This document shows, in pieces, positions 41,964 through 51,542 of a DNA stretch of 56,927 nt (its first letter is position 1; every line of letters begins with the position of its first letter). The notes beneath the pieces are model-generated. The model made no database searches. It saw only the letters and a list, made by a program, of their open reading frames with translations, and was not told the origin of the DNA. Source of the DNA: Chryseobacterium sp. (GTDB taxonomy: Bacteria > Bacteroidota > Bacteroidia > Flavobacteriales > Weeksellaceae); the NCBI RefSeq assembly GCF_022712095.1, contig NZ_JALAHD010000092.1, positions 1 through 56,927 on the forward strand, written 5' to 3'. The translations under genes and the position numbers were made by a program.

Positions 41964-42930
41964 GTATGGGGGTATTAATTTTTTTATTAACAATGGAAGG
42001 ATACACAAAATAGTAAAATCCAATAATAGCCAAAGAACCAAAAATAATAATAAGGTTTAAAGCCAAAGGCATTTTTAATGCATGTCTGGTGACATAGCCT
42101 TCAATGATTCCCGCACAGATGGTGAATGGAATCGTACTTAAAAATATCTTGAATGAATCCTTAAATCCAATTTTAAAAGAATTGAATCTCGATAAGGTTT
42201 TAGGAAATAAGATAGACGCTCCCAATATCAAACCGCACATTGCCTCCACAACCATAGCAAAGATCTCAAAAACTCCATGAAGCCATATTCCGCGGGCACT
42301 TTCTTTTAAAGCTCCATAATCATAAAAGAAATACTGAAAAGACCCCAGCATAACACTGTTGGAAAGTAAGGCAAACAATGTCCCTACCCCTCCGAATACT
42401 CCATAAATATAAAGTTTAGCCCCAACACCGATATTATTAAAAATAATTCCAATAGTACTTCCCCATGTAGAACCACTTTGGTAAACTCCTACGGCATTAT
42501 CGTTCTTGATGTTCTCTATAGTCTGATTCACATAAGTTTCACCCAGAATAATATTAACAAAATCTTTATCGTAAATTGCAGAAATAATTCCTATCAGGGT
42601 GAACAAAATGAAAAATAAAAAAGCGTACCCTAAATATCTTCTGTATTGATAGACAAGTAAAGGCACTTCCGTTTTAAAAAAATAAGTAAGTCTGTTTTGT
42701 TCTACTCTCCTGGTTTTATAAATCTTTTGAAAAATCTGTGATGACAGGTGATTCAGATAAACGGTAGTATTACTTTTTGGATAGTACGTCTGGGCAAAAG
42801 CCAGATCATTAATGAGATTAATGTACAAAGAAGAGAGGTCATCAGGATTTTTTTTGACTTTCCCCTGGATAACCTGTTCAATTCCCAACCATTTTTCTTT
42901 ATTTTGTTTAATGAAATAAATCTCTCTCAT
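41947..42930 (-). CDS. SpoIIM-like stage II sporulation protein M family membrane protein
   Basis: 327 residues from the ATG at 42930 (MREIYFIKQNKEKW); the longer frame begins at 42966, inside the divergent RDD gene, and is unlikely. The N-terminal helical domain is followed by about six membrane segments with the SpoIIM signature (GIWLHGVFEIFAMVVEAMCG near 217-236; AGIIEGYVTRHAL near 274). In Bacillus SpoIIM is part of a peptidoglycan-remodelling complex, but this is not a spore former; the Bacteroidota homologue travels with RDD, MoxR and DUF58 genes. It is the first gene of the minus-strand cluster. Confidence 0.86.
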   Translation of the reverse strand: MREIYFIKQNKEKWLGIEQVIQGKVKKNPDDLSSLYINLINDLAFAQTYYPKSNTTVYLNHLSSQIFQKIYKTRRVEQNRLTYFFKTEVPLLVYQYRRYLGYAFLFFILFTLIGIISAIYDKDFVNIILGETYVNQTIENIKNDNAVGVYQSGSTWGSTIGIIFNNIGVGAKLYIYGVFGGVGTLFALLSNSVMLGSFQYFFYDYGALKESARGIWLHGVFEIFAMVVEAMCGLILGASILFPKTLSRFNSFKIGFKDSFKIFLSTIPFTICAGIIEGYVTRHALKMPLALNLIIIFGSLAIIGFYYFVYPSIVNKKINTPIHDAVL

Positions 42931-42957
42931 AATTGTTAGGCTAAAATAGTAAAAAAT

Positions 42958-43710
42958 ATGTCTCAAATTGCGATTAATACATCACAAAATGTAAATATTA
43001 ATTTCACTACTGCAAGTGTAGGAGAAAGGATGTTGGCTTTCATTATTGACCTCTTAATAAAAGCGGCCTATGTATTTATTATTTTTTATATGTTCTTTGG
43101 CATTTTAGATTTAGGCTATTTACTCAATGGCTTGGATCAGTGGTCCCAAATGGCTATATACATCGCTATTACATTTCCTATACACATTTATTCTCTGGTA
43201 CTGGAAAGCCTTATGGAAGGACAGACTCCCGGAAAAAAAATCATGAAAATAAGAGTGGTAAAGATTGACGGCTACCAGGCCAGCTTCGGAGACTATATGA
43301 TCAGATGGATTTTCAGGCTGATAGACATCTTGATGATGGGCGGATTGATCGGGCTAATCACTATGATTGTTTCCAAAAATAACCAGCGCCTCGGTGATAT
43401 TGCATCAGGAACAGCCGTAATCTCTCTAAAAAACAGCATTAATATCTCTCATACCATTCTTGAAAATATTCATGAAGATTATATTCCTTTATTCCCTCAG
43501 GTGATTGCTCTAAGTGATAATGACATGAGAATTATTAAGGATAATTATACAAAGGCCTTAAGAATTGACGACAGACAGATTATCACTAAACTTTCGGATA
43601 AGATCAAAAATATCTTAAAGCTTGAAATCGACCCTACTAAAATGACAGAAAGGCAATTCATAGGAGTTATTATTAAAGATTATAATTATTATACTGGAAA
43701 AGATAATTAA
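42958..43710 (+). CDS. RDD family membrane protein
   Basis: 250 residues: an RDD domain (about 10-160) with three membrane segments, opening with ASVGERMLAFIIDLLIK (the R and D of the family name), and the GQTPGKKIMKIRVV and NQRLGDIASGTAVI blocks. A charged C-terminal region of about 90 residues with no known domain follows. The gene is divergent from spoIIM, with only 27 bases between the start codons, and is the usual partner of that cluster. RDD proteins are suspected to be transporters or complex subunits. Confidence 0.9.
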   Translation: MSQIAINTSQNVNINFTTASVGERMLAFIIDLLIKAAYVFIIFYMFFGILDLGYLLNGLDQWSQMAIYIAITFPIHIYSLVLESLMEGQTPGKKIMKIRVVKIDGYQASFGDYMIRWIFRLIDILMMGGLIGLITMIVSKNNQRLGDIASGTAVISLKNSINISHTILENIHEDYIPLFPQVIALSDNDMRIIKDNYTKALRIDDRQIITKLSDKIKNILKLEIDPTKMTERQFIGVIIKDYNYYTGKDN

Positions 43711-43746
43711 TAAATTTTGTATCTTTAATTAATAATGTTTTGAATT

Positions 43747-44037
43747 ATGAGATTTGAAAATAATAAATCCGGAAATGGTGGAGTTATTACACTTAATAAT
43801 GATGTCAAAGAAGTAGGCAGGCTCACTTACACTATTTTTCCCGATGAAAGTAAATTCATTATTTCGTTTGTATTAGTACATCCGGAATTTGAAGGAAGAG
43901 GAATGGGGAAATTCTTAGTCGATGAAGCTATAAAGTTTGCAAGGGAAAATAGCTGGAAAGTTTATCCCCATTGCTCCTATGCAAGATCAGTAATGCTAAG
44001 AATGAATGATTTAGACGACATATTCCTAAAGAATTAA
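43747..44037 (+). CDS. Small GNAT-like N-acetyltransferase (YjdJ type)
   Basis: Only 96 residues, typical of the YjdJ-type minimal GNAT domain. The acetyl-CoA loop is EGRGMGKFLVDEA (about 58-70) after a beta strand (FIISFVLVHPEF), and the C-terminal SWKVYPHCSYARSVMLR block contains the conserved PxCxYA motif. The reaction is acetyl transfer to an unknown acceptor. Its end overlaps the convergent glycosyltransferase gene by 12 bases, so the two tails share sequence and there is no room for a terminator. Confidence 0.85.
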   Translation: MRFENNKSGNGGVITLNNDVKEVGRLTYTIFPDESKFIISFVLVHPEFEGRGMGKFLVDEAIKFARENSWKVYPHCSYARSVMLRMNDLDDIFLKN

Positions 44038-44997
44038 AACTTCATTCACCAGAATTTCTTCTATGTCGTCAGGATAACTTACCCTTACATGATGATCAGA
44101 AGCCACCCAGTCCTGAATTTCCTCCAGCTTCAAAACTAAGGAGTTCGAAATTCCCATCTGGTCCAAAGCACAAGCATTACATTCCTGCTCATATTGATTA
44201 TGAATTGGGACAACGAATAGCTTTTTATCCATAAAAAGAGCTTCTGCAGGAGTTTCAAAACCTGCATTACAAAGAATCCCTTCACAATTTTCAAAATATT
44301 TCAGATATTGGGTTTCATCTATCGGAAAAACTTCAATATTTTTCACTTTTACCTGAACCTTAGTATATTTAGAAAAAATTTTCCATTGAACCGGAATCTG
44401 TTTTAAAACCTTCATAATATTTTCATCCGAAAAACTAGGGAGATAAACCATATAATAGCCCTTTTTATCCGGTTCCAGATTTCTGATTTTCTTTCTTATA
44501 ACAGGCTTTTTGATTCTGGGGTGATAACTTTTAAAATGGAAACCCATTTTCTCTTTACTAGGTACGTAGTATTTCAGCACCATTTCTCCAAAAAAATCTT
44601 TTTTATCAGGCTTTGGAGTTTCCTTAAATGCCAGTGAAGCCTGATGGCTTAACTCAATCATTGGTAAATTTTTCAATTTACAGGCCCATCCCGTTAAGGG
44701 TTCAAAATCATTAATGATCAGATCATAAGGAGATAGATCCAAATCCTTGATCGTTTTTACGGCACTTAAAAAGTTATTTCCTATTAAGGTTTTTCGATAG
44801 GATAATCCTCCTGATTTATTATACAGAAGAGAAATTCCCTTATGTTGAAAGTTAATGTCAAAATCAGCGTTTAATTGAGATTGATGACCACTTATCAAAG
44901 TATCCACCTGAGCATATTTTTTAAGAATAGGAATTATTTCCTGTGCTCTGGCCATATGCCCATTCCCGGTTCCCTGAAATGCGTATAAGATTTTCAT
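44026..44997 (-). CDS. Glycosyltransferase (MurG/GT28-like)
   Basis: 323 residues with two Rossmann halves. The N-terminus MKILYAFQGTGNGHMARAQE has the GxGxGH loop of GT-B enzymes related to MurG and to the MJ1255 family. The C-terminal half has CEGILCNAGFETPAEALFM (about 248-266), the nucleotide-sugar site, and VVPIHNQYEQECNA. The acceptor is unknown; a lipid or cell-wall precursor is possible. It overlaps the upstream phosphoesterase gene by 4 bases (ATGA), so the two are translated together. Confidence 0.85.
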   Translation of the reverse strand: MKILYAFQGTGNGHMARAQEIIPILKKYAQVDTLISGHQSQLNADFDINFQHKGISLLYNKSGGLSYRKTLIGNNFLSAVKTIKDLDLSPYDLIINDFEPLTGWACKLKNLPMIELSHQASLAFKETPKPDKKDFFGEMVLKYYVPSKEKMGFHFKSYHPRIKKPVIRKKIRNLEPDKKGYYMVYLPSFSDENIMKVLKQIPVQWKIFSKYTKVQVKVKNIEVFPIDETQYLKYFENCEGILCNAGFETPAEALFMDKKLFVVPIHNQYEQECNACALDQMGISNSLVLKLEEIQDWVASDHHVRVSYPDDIEEILVNEVLIL

Positions 44998-45821
44998 GAA
45001 GAAAAATTGGTTACTATTTTGAAAAGCTCGGAAGTATCCATATCCTGTATTTCTTCTGTTTCATCATCCTTCAGCAAATGCTTATGATCATCATAATAAA
45101 AAAGTTTCCATTCTTTATTATCATATTCCAATGCTGATAGATTTTCAATCCAGTCTCCGGAATTCAGGTAGGTGCATGATCCTTTTTTATTGACAACTTC
45201 ACGCATTTGGGGCTGATGAATATGACCGCATATTACATAGTCGTAATGATTATCTATTGCCAGTTCAGAAGCTGTAAGCTCAAAGTCACCAATATACTTC
45301 ACTGCTTTTTTAACATTGTTTTTAATTTTCTTTGAAAAGGAGTATTTTTCTTTACCCATCTTTTCCAGAAACCAATTTACAACATTATTAATAATTATAA
45401 GTAAGTCATAACCTTTCCCACCCAGCTTTGCAATCCATTTGGAATGCTGAACCGAGGCATCGAATACGTCTCCGTGGAAAATCCAAGTATTCTTCTCGTC
45501 CATATTCAGACAAAGCTTATTACAGACTTTAAGTTTTCCCAGCTCAAAATCAGTAAACTTTCTGAACATCTCATCATGGTTTCCTGTAATATAATATACC
45601 GCCGTATCTTTGGTAGCAAGAGAAATAATTTTCTTGATAACCTTTAAATGAGGTTTAGGGAAGTAAGACTTTTTAAACTGCCAGATATCTATTATATCAC
45701 CATTTAAAACCAAAGTTTTAGGATTGATAGAATTCAGATACCTCAGCAATTCCTTAGCCTTACATCCATAAGTACCTAAATGAACATCCGAAATAACAAC
45801 TAAATCAAGGTTTCTTTTCAT
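44994..45821 (-). CDS. UDP-2,3-diacylglucosamine diphosphatase-like metallophosphoesterase
   Basis: 275 residues of the calcineurin-like phosphoesterase fold. The metal ligands lie in VVISDVHLGTYG (8-19), NGDIIDIW (about 40-47), TGNHDE (about 79-84), HGDVFD (about 116-121) and GHIHQPQMRE (about 198-207). It resembles LpxH-type UDP-2,3-diacylglucosamine pyrophosphatases of lipid A synthesis, and that activity is a reasonable guess. The 4-base overlap with the glycosyltransferase suggests a lipid-linked or envelope glycan task shared by the pair. Confidence 0.86.
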   Translation of the reverse strand: MKRNLDLVVISDVHLGTYGCKAKELLRYLNSINPKTLVLNGDIIDIWQFKKSYFPKPHLKVIKKIISLATKDTAVYYITGNHDEMFRKFTDFELGKLKVCNKLCLNMDEKNTWIFHGDVFDASVQHSKWIAKLGGKGYDLLIIINNVVNWFLEKMGKEKYSFSKKIKNNVKKAVKYIGDFELTASELAIDNHYDYVICGHIHQPQMREVVNKKGSCTYLNSGDWIENLSALEYDNKEWKLFYYDDHKHLLKDDETEEIQDMDTSELFKIVTNFSS

Positions 45822-45959
45822 CCGTATATTTTCAGCTTTAATTGGGCTGGGTGGAACGCTTCTCTATTTTTTCACTTATAAAAGCAAAAGAAAGCATTTC
45901 ATAGTTTTATGCAAAGAAACTAATTGAAAGTTAACTGTATATGAATGTTATATTATTTT

Positions 45960-46700
45960 TTACAAAGAGTTCATCATATCTTCTGTCAGTTCCATATTAT
46001 GATATACATTCTGTACATCATCGTCTTCTTCAAAACGCTCCAGCATCTTCATATTAGCCTTAAATTGCTCCTCATTTACCTCTTTGGTATTATTAGGTAT
46101 TCTTTGTAATTCAGCGCTTTTAACCTCTATTCCCAGCTCATCCAATTTGTGTGATAAAGATCCAAAATCTTCAAAAGCTGTAGTGATCATTACTTCTTCG
46201 TCATCTTTATCGATTTCTTCCGCACCACCATCTATCATTTCCATTTCAAAATCATCCCAATCCATTTTAATCTGAGACAAATCTATATTAAAGATTCCTT
46301 TTCTATCAAAAATAAATGCCAGTTCACCATTCTTTCCCAAGTTACCGTCGAACTTATTGAAAACAGCTCTTACATTAGCCACAGTTCTGGTTGGGTTATT
46401 AGTGGTACATTCTACAAAGAATGCTACTCCACCCTGCCCGTATCCTTCATAAGTAATCTCCTCATAATTTTCAGCATCTGCCCCACTCGCCTTTTTAATA
46501 GCTCTTTCTACATTGTCTTTAGGCATATTAGCACCTTTTGCATTTTGGATACATCTTCTTAATGCGGGATTAGATTCCGGATCTGGTCCTCCGGCTTTTA
46601 CAGCTAATGCAATATCTTTACCTATTTTAGAGAATGTTTTGGCCATCTTGTCCCAACGGGCCATTTTAGAAGCTTTTCTATATTCAAACGCTCTTCCCAT
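45960..46700 (-). CDS. YebC/PmpR family transcription/translation regulator
   Basis: 246 residues, standard length and layout. The N-terminal block (MGRAFEYRKASKMARWDKMAKTF...) and GGPDPESNPALRRCIQNAK (about 37-55), then KGANMPKDNVERAIKKASG, are family hallmarks. The acidic C-terminal part has EEVMITTAFEDF. YebC proteins bind DNA as regulators, and newer work links the family to translation of proline-rich stretches. Monocistronic, with a TAATTTTG box (46725-46718, minus) 17 bases upstream. Confidence 0.95.
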   Translation of the reverse strand: MGRAFEYRKASKMARWDKMAKTFSKIGKDIALAVKAGGPDPESNPALRRCIQNAKGANMPKDNVERAIKKASGADAENYEEITYEGYGQGGVAFFVECTTNNPTRTVANVRAVFNKFDGNLGKNGELAFIFDRKGIFNIDLSQIKMDWDDFEMEMIDGGAEEIDKDDEEVMITTAFEDFGSLSHKLDELGIEVKSAELQRIPNNTKEVNEEQFKANMKMLERFEEDDDVQNVYHNMELTEDMMNSL

Positions 46701-46717
46701 TTTATTTTAAATTTTTA

Positions 46718-46725
46718 CAAAATTA
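46718..46725 (-). promoter_or_regulatory. Putative yebC -7 box
   Basis: Minus-strand TAATTTTG is a full match to TAnnTTTG, 17 bases before the ATG. The nearest TTG motifs are at unsuitable distances (9 or 29 bases). Confidence 0.4.
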
Positions 46726-46745
46726 CTTAAAAGTCAATTAAAAAA

Positions 46746-46773
46746 AAATACCTCCAAAAACTTGGAGGTATTT
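46746..46773 (-). terminator. Terminator of the OmpA-family gene
   Basis: AAATACCTCCAA (46746-46757) and TTGGAGGTATTT (46762-46773) form a 12-bp perfect stem with a 4-base loop, 18 bases after the gene's stop. Confidence 0.88.
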
Positions 46774-46791
46774 ATTATTTAGAAAAATCAA

Positions 46792-48267
46792 TTATTTTCT
46801 TTTTTTAGCTGGAGCCTTTTTCTTAGGCGTAGCTTTTGCTGGAAGATCAGACTTTTTGTAAGTTTCCCACTCTGAACCAGAGATAGCTCTTACAATAACT
46901 TTTCTGTCGATCATTCTTTCCGCATCAGAAGCAGTAGCAGGTACTGTAGCTTCTTGAGATCCGATACCGATAGATTTTAATCTAGATCCATCAACACCTC
47001 TACTTTCTAAAGCTTTAACTACAGAAGCAGCTCTTTGTCTTGATAAGTTCAAGTTGTAAGCAGCAGCTCCTTTAGCATCAGTTGTACCGATGATAACGAA
47101 GTTTTCAGCTGGAGCTTCTTTAATGATTTTAGCAGCTTGATCTAATTTAGCATTAGATTCAGGTCTGATAGTAGCTTTGTTAAAGTCGAATAAGATATCT
47201 TTTAACGCTTCAGTAGCTACAACAGCAGTTTCTTTAGGCTTAGGACATCCGTTGTATTCTGGTAAACCAGGAACTGTAGGACATGCATCGTCTTTATCTA
47301 AGATTCCGTCACCGTCTGTATCTGGCCAAGGACAACCGTTGTTTTCAGCTGGACCAGGAACTGTAGGACAAGCATCATCTTTATCGATTACACCGTCACC
47401 ATCTGTATCTGGCCAAGGACAACCATTGTTTTCAACTGGACCAGGAACATCTGGACATTGATCATCTTTATCTGGAACTCCGTCTCCATCCGTATCAGGA
47501 CATCCTTGGAATTCTGGTAAACCTGGAGTATCTGGACAAAGGTCATCTTTATCTAGGATACCATCCTTATCTCTATCTCTGTTTCCGAATCTAAATAATA
47601 AAGATGCAGAAGCTTGCCAGAAGTTAGCAACTGTAGATTTATCCCCTGGAGTTGTAACATAATCTCCTTGGATACCAAGACCGAAGTTTTTAGTCACCCA
47701 GAAGTTAGCACCAGCACCAGTAGATACTGTAAAGAAGTTAGCTTTTCCGTTTTCGTTTCCAGCATCTCCGTTACTAACAGTTTCCATATAATTACCGTTT
47801 CCATCAACAGCAGCTCTAGGGAAGCTAAGACCTGTATAATCATGTCTTAAGTAGTTAGCACCAACTCTTAAATATGGATCGAACCAAGATTCTTCATTCC
47901 ATAAAAGACCTGCAGCTTTAGCTTGAAAACCAAGACCAGTCATTAGGAAAAATTCTTTTCCCATATTGAACTTCTGGTTCTCAACGTTTCCTACTGAAGT
48001 TTGCCAGTCAACAACTAATCCTTTACCAACATTTCTTGCAACTGTAAGTTTAGATAATGGAGGAGTAATGGAGAAGTTGTTCATATTGAACATATTCTTC
48101 GTTAAATTACTAGCAGAGAACGTATTACTAAATTTAGTACGTGCCGCTATATGGTTTTCCGCATGAGCACCAACCCCGATCAACCACGGATTATTGGTAG
48201 TCTGTGCGAAAACAGTAGAGGCAACAGTAAGTGCCAATGCTGAAATTCCTAATTTTAGATTTTTCAT
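46792..48267 (-). CDS. OmpA-family outer membrane protein with thrombospondin type 3 repeats
   Basis: 491 residues. A signal peptide (MKNLKLGISALALTVASTVFAQ) and an outer membrane barrel (about 25-230) are followed by Ca-binding thrombospondin-3 repeats (about 231-345; DTDGDGVPDKDDQCPDVPG and relatives, roughly four units) and a C-terminal OmpA/MotB peptidoglycan-binding domain (about 350-465; FDFNKATIRPESNAKLDQAA, NLNLSRQRAASVVKAL). It ends in a Lys-rich tail (KATPKKKAPAKKRK). It should span the outer membrane, with the repeats as a stiff Ca-dependent spacer to the cell wall. Such proteins are usually among the most abundant in Chryseobacterium, and codon use here is clean. A TTG/TTATTTTG promoter-like pair sits upstream. 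Confidence 0.92.
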   Translation of the reverse strand: MKNLKLGISALALTVASTVFAQTTNNPWLIGVGAHAENHIAARTKFSNTFSASNLTKNMFNMNNFSITPPLSKLTVARNVGKGLVVDWQTSVGNVENQKFNMGKEFFLMTGLGFQAKAAGLLWNEESWFDPYLRVGANYLRHDYTGLSFPRAAVDGNGNYMETVSNGDAGNENGKANFFTVSTGAGANFWVTKNFGLGIQGDYVTTPGDKSTVANFWQASASLLFRFGNRDRDKDGILDKDDLCPDTPGLPEFQGCPDTDGDGVPDKDDQCPDVPGPVENNGCPWPDTDGDGVIDKDDACPTVPGPAENNGCPWPDTDGDGILDKDDACPTVPGLPEYNGCPKPKETAVVATEALKDILFDFNKATIRPESNAKLDQAAKIIKEAPAENFVIIGTTDAKGAAAYNLNLSRQRAASVVKALESRGVDGSRLKSIGIGSQEATVPATASDAERMIDRKVIVRAISGSEWETYKKSDLPAKATPKKKAPAKKRK

Positions 48268-48296
48268 AGAATTAAATGATTAAATAATTGATAATG

Positions 48297-48327
48297 CAAA
48301 ATAAATATAATTTTTCTTTATACACAA
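48297..48327 (-). promoter_or_regulatory. Putative promoter of the OmpA-family gene
   Basis: Minus-strand TTG (48327-48325), a 20-base spacer and TTATTTTG (48304-48297), which differs from TAnnTTTG at its second base. Confidence 0.38.
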
Positions 48328-48344
48328 AGTTTTTTAAATGATTT

Positions 48345-48803
48345 TTAACTTTTCTTTAATATTCTATCGAGGTTTCGTTTGTTTTCTCTATCTTTAATTG
48401 CATCCCTTTTATCAAAAAGTTTTTTACCTCTTCCCAGCGCTATGAGCACTTTCGCTTTTCCCTTATTATTGATGTATAATTTTAAGGGGATTATTGTATT
48501 CCCAACATCTTTTAACTTTTTTTCAAGTTTTTGCAATTCTCTTTTGTGCAAGAGCAATTTCCGTTCCCTTTTTGTTTTGTGATTATAAAAAGTGCCTAAT
48601 TTATATTCATCAATCATCATATTAATGATGTATAATTCACCATCAATAAACTGACAGAAGGATTCCGCAATGGATGCTTTAGAAGACCTCAAAGATTTTA
48701 TTTCTGTACCTGTTAAAACCATTCCTGCTTCATATTCCTCAAGAATTTCGTATTCAAACCTGGCTCTTCTGTTTAATATATTTACTGTTTTTTCAATCTT
48801 CAT
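48345..48803 (-). CDS. smpB: SsrA-binding protein SmpB
   Basis: 152 residues, standard. SmpB binds tmRNA and takes it to stalled ribosomes. The family blocks are NRRARFEYEILEEYEAGMVL near 11-30, GTEIKSLRSSKASIAES (about 32-48), and the C-terminal basic tail KKLFDKRDAIKDRENKRNLD, which threads into the empty mRNA channel. ssrA (tmRNA) itself is not in this window. It is monocistronic and divergent from the ABC-F gene. Confidence 0.97.
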   Translation of the reverse strand: MKIEKTVNILNRRARFEYEILEEYEAGMVLTGTEIKSLRSSKASIAESFCQFIDGELYIINMMIDEYKLGTFYNHKTKRERKLLLHKRELQKLEKKLKDVGNTIIPLKLYINNKGKAKVLIALGRGKKLFDKRDAIKDRENKRNLDRILKKS

Positions 48804-48851
48804 TACTGTTAATTTTCATTAATGAAACTCTTAAAAATACCCGTGATTTAA

Positions 48852-50546
<1,695 letters not shown>

Positions 50547-50565
50547 GACTTAATTATATGATAAA

Positions 50566-50601
50566 AAAAAATCCCATTTAACTCTTTAAGTGGGATTTTT
50601 T
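50566..50601. terminator. Bidirectional terminator between ABC-F and M48 genes
   Basis: AAAAATCCCA and TGGGATTTTT arms, extended by TTTAA/TTAAG with a wobble pair, with A- and T-runs suitable for both convergent genes. Confidence 0.85.
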
Positions 50602-50614
50602 ATTGTCAGAATTT

Positions 50615-51430
50615 CTATTTTGTAAGTTTAGTTTTTGGAAGAGATACTGTTCCCGGATCCTTCCATAGGCCATCTTTTTCAGCTTTCTTTTTAATTGCCT
50701 CTGCTCTTTTTGCACTATCAGGATGAGAATTAAACATTTTCTGGAATCCGGACTGTTTTTCTCCACTTTCTGAAAGTAATGCTAATTTTCTGAATGCTGT
50801 ATAAGCTGCTACTACATCATAACCATTTGATTTCATAAAGGTATAAGAATAATCGTCGGCTTCTGATTCTTGCTTTTTACTGAATGAAGCATCCAGCATC
50901 GCATTAGCCATCTCCCCTATCTGAGTATTGTTAAGTGTAGATACAGTAGATGAAGCAGAAGACGCACCTTCTATTGCAGCCGCCTTCATATATGCCGTCT
51001 TCATAGCATCCTTACTATCTTGATTTTTAACGTGGCCGATTTCGTGACCAATTATTGCCAACAATTCATTATCCGTCATAATATCCATTAGGGAAGAGAA
51101 CACTCTTACACTTCCGTCTGCACAGGCAAAAGCATTGATATCAATTACTTTGTAAACTTTATAGTTAAGATTCAAACCGTCCTGGGATTTATGTTTTCCA
51201 AAAAGTTTTTCCAATCGGATTGCATAGGGATCTTTAGCAGTTGCTACTGGATTATTTTTATCCATCCAGTCTACGGATTCTTTAGAAAGCTTGATCGCAT
51301 CTTCGTTTGTGAAAGTAAAAGCTTTAGCACCTTTTGAAACTGCATTGGCAGCTTTACCAATATTGATTTTCTGAGCTTCAGCAGTAGAGAATACACCCAG
51401 CATTACCAGGCAGAGAGTAATTTTTTTCAT
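50615..51430 (-). CDS. M48 family metalloprotease (periplasmic)
   Basis: 271 residues from the ATG at 51430; an upstream frame to 51457 adds nine residues and no signal-peptide logic, so I prefer 51430. A signal peptide (MKKITLCLVMLGVFSTAEAQ) leads to an M48 zinc peptidase domain with the HEIGH motif (His129, Glu130, His133) and a third ligand region in SKKQESEADDYSYTFMKSNG (about 185-204). ISSAM-type block FNSHPDSAKRAEAI near 236 is usual for M48B proteins such as LoiP/YcaL. It probably degrades misfolded outer membrane proteins. Confidence 0.88.
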   Translation of the reverse strand: MKKITLCLVMLGVFSTAEAQKINIGKAANAVSKGAKAFTFTNEDAIKLSKESVDWMDKNNPVATAKDPYAIRLEKLFGKHKSQDGLNLNYKVYKVIDINAFACADGSVRVFSSLMDIMTDNELLAIIGHEIGHVKNQDSKDAMKTAYMKAAAIEGASSASSTVSTLNNTQIGEMANAMLDASFSKKQESEADDYSYTFMKSNGYDVVAAYTAFRKLALLSESGEKQSGFQKMFNSHPDSAKRAEAIKKKAEKDGLWKDPGTVSLPKTKLTK

Positions 51431-51530
51431 GATCATTTTATATTTTTCAGACAACAAAGGTATGTATTTTATGTTAAATTCAAAACTAAAAACTTATTCC
51501 CCATCACTTCAAAATGCTATTTTTTTTCCT

Positions 51531-51538
51531 TATTTTTG
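51531..51538 (+). promoter_or_regulatory. Putative recJ -7 box very close to the start codon
   Basis: TATTTTTG matches TAnnTTTG and ends only 4 bases before the recJ ATG at 51543, pointing to a leaderless or nearly leaderless mRNA. No -33 TTG is visible. Confidence 0.4.
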
Positions 51539-51542
51539 TAAA

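Noticed and set aside
47177..47461. Repeat-rich frame antisense to the OmpA gene
   Set aside because: It is the mirror of the thrombospondin-3 repeats and needs no separate gene.
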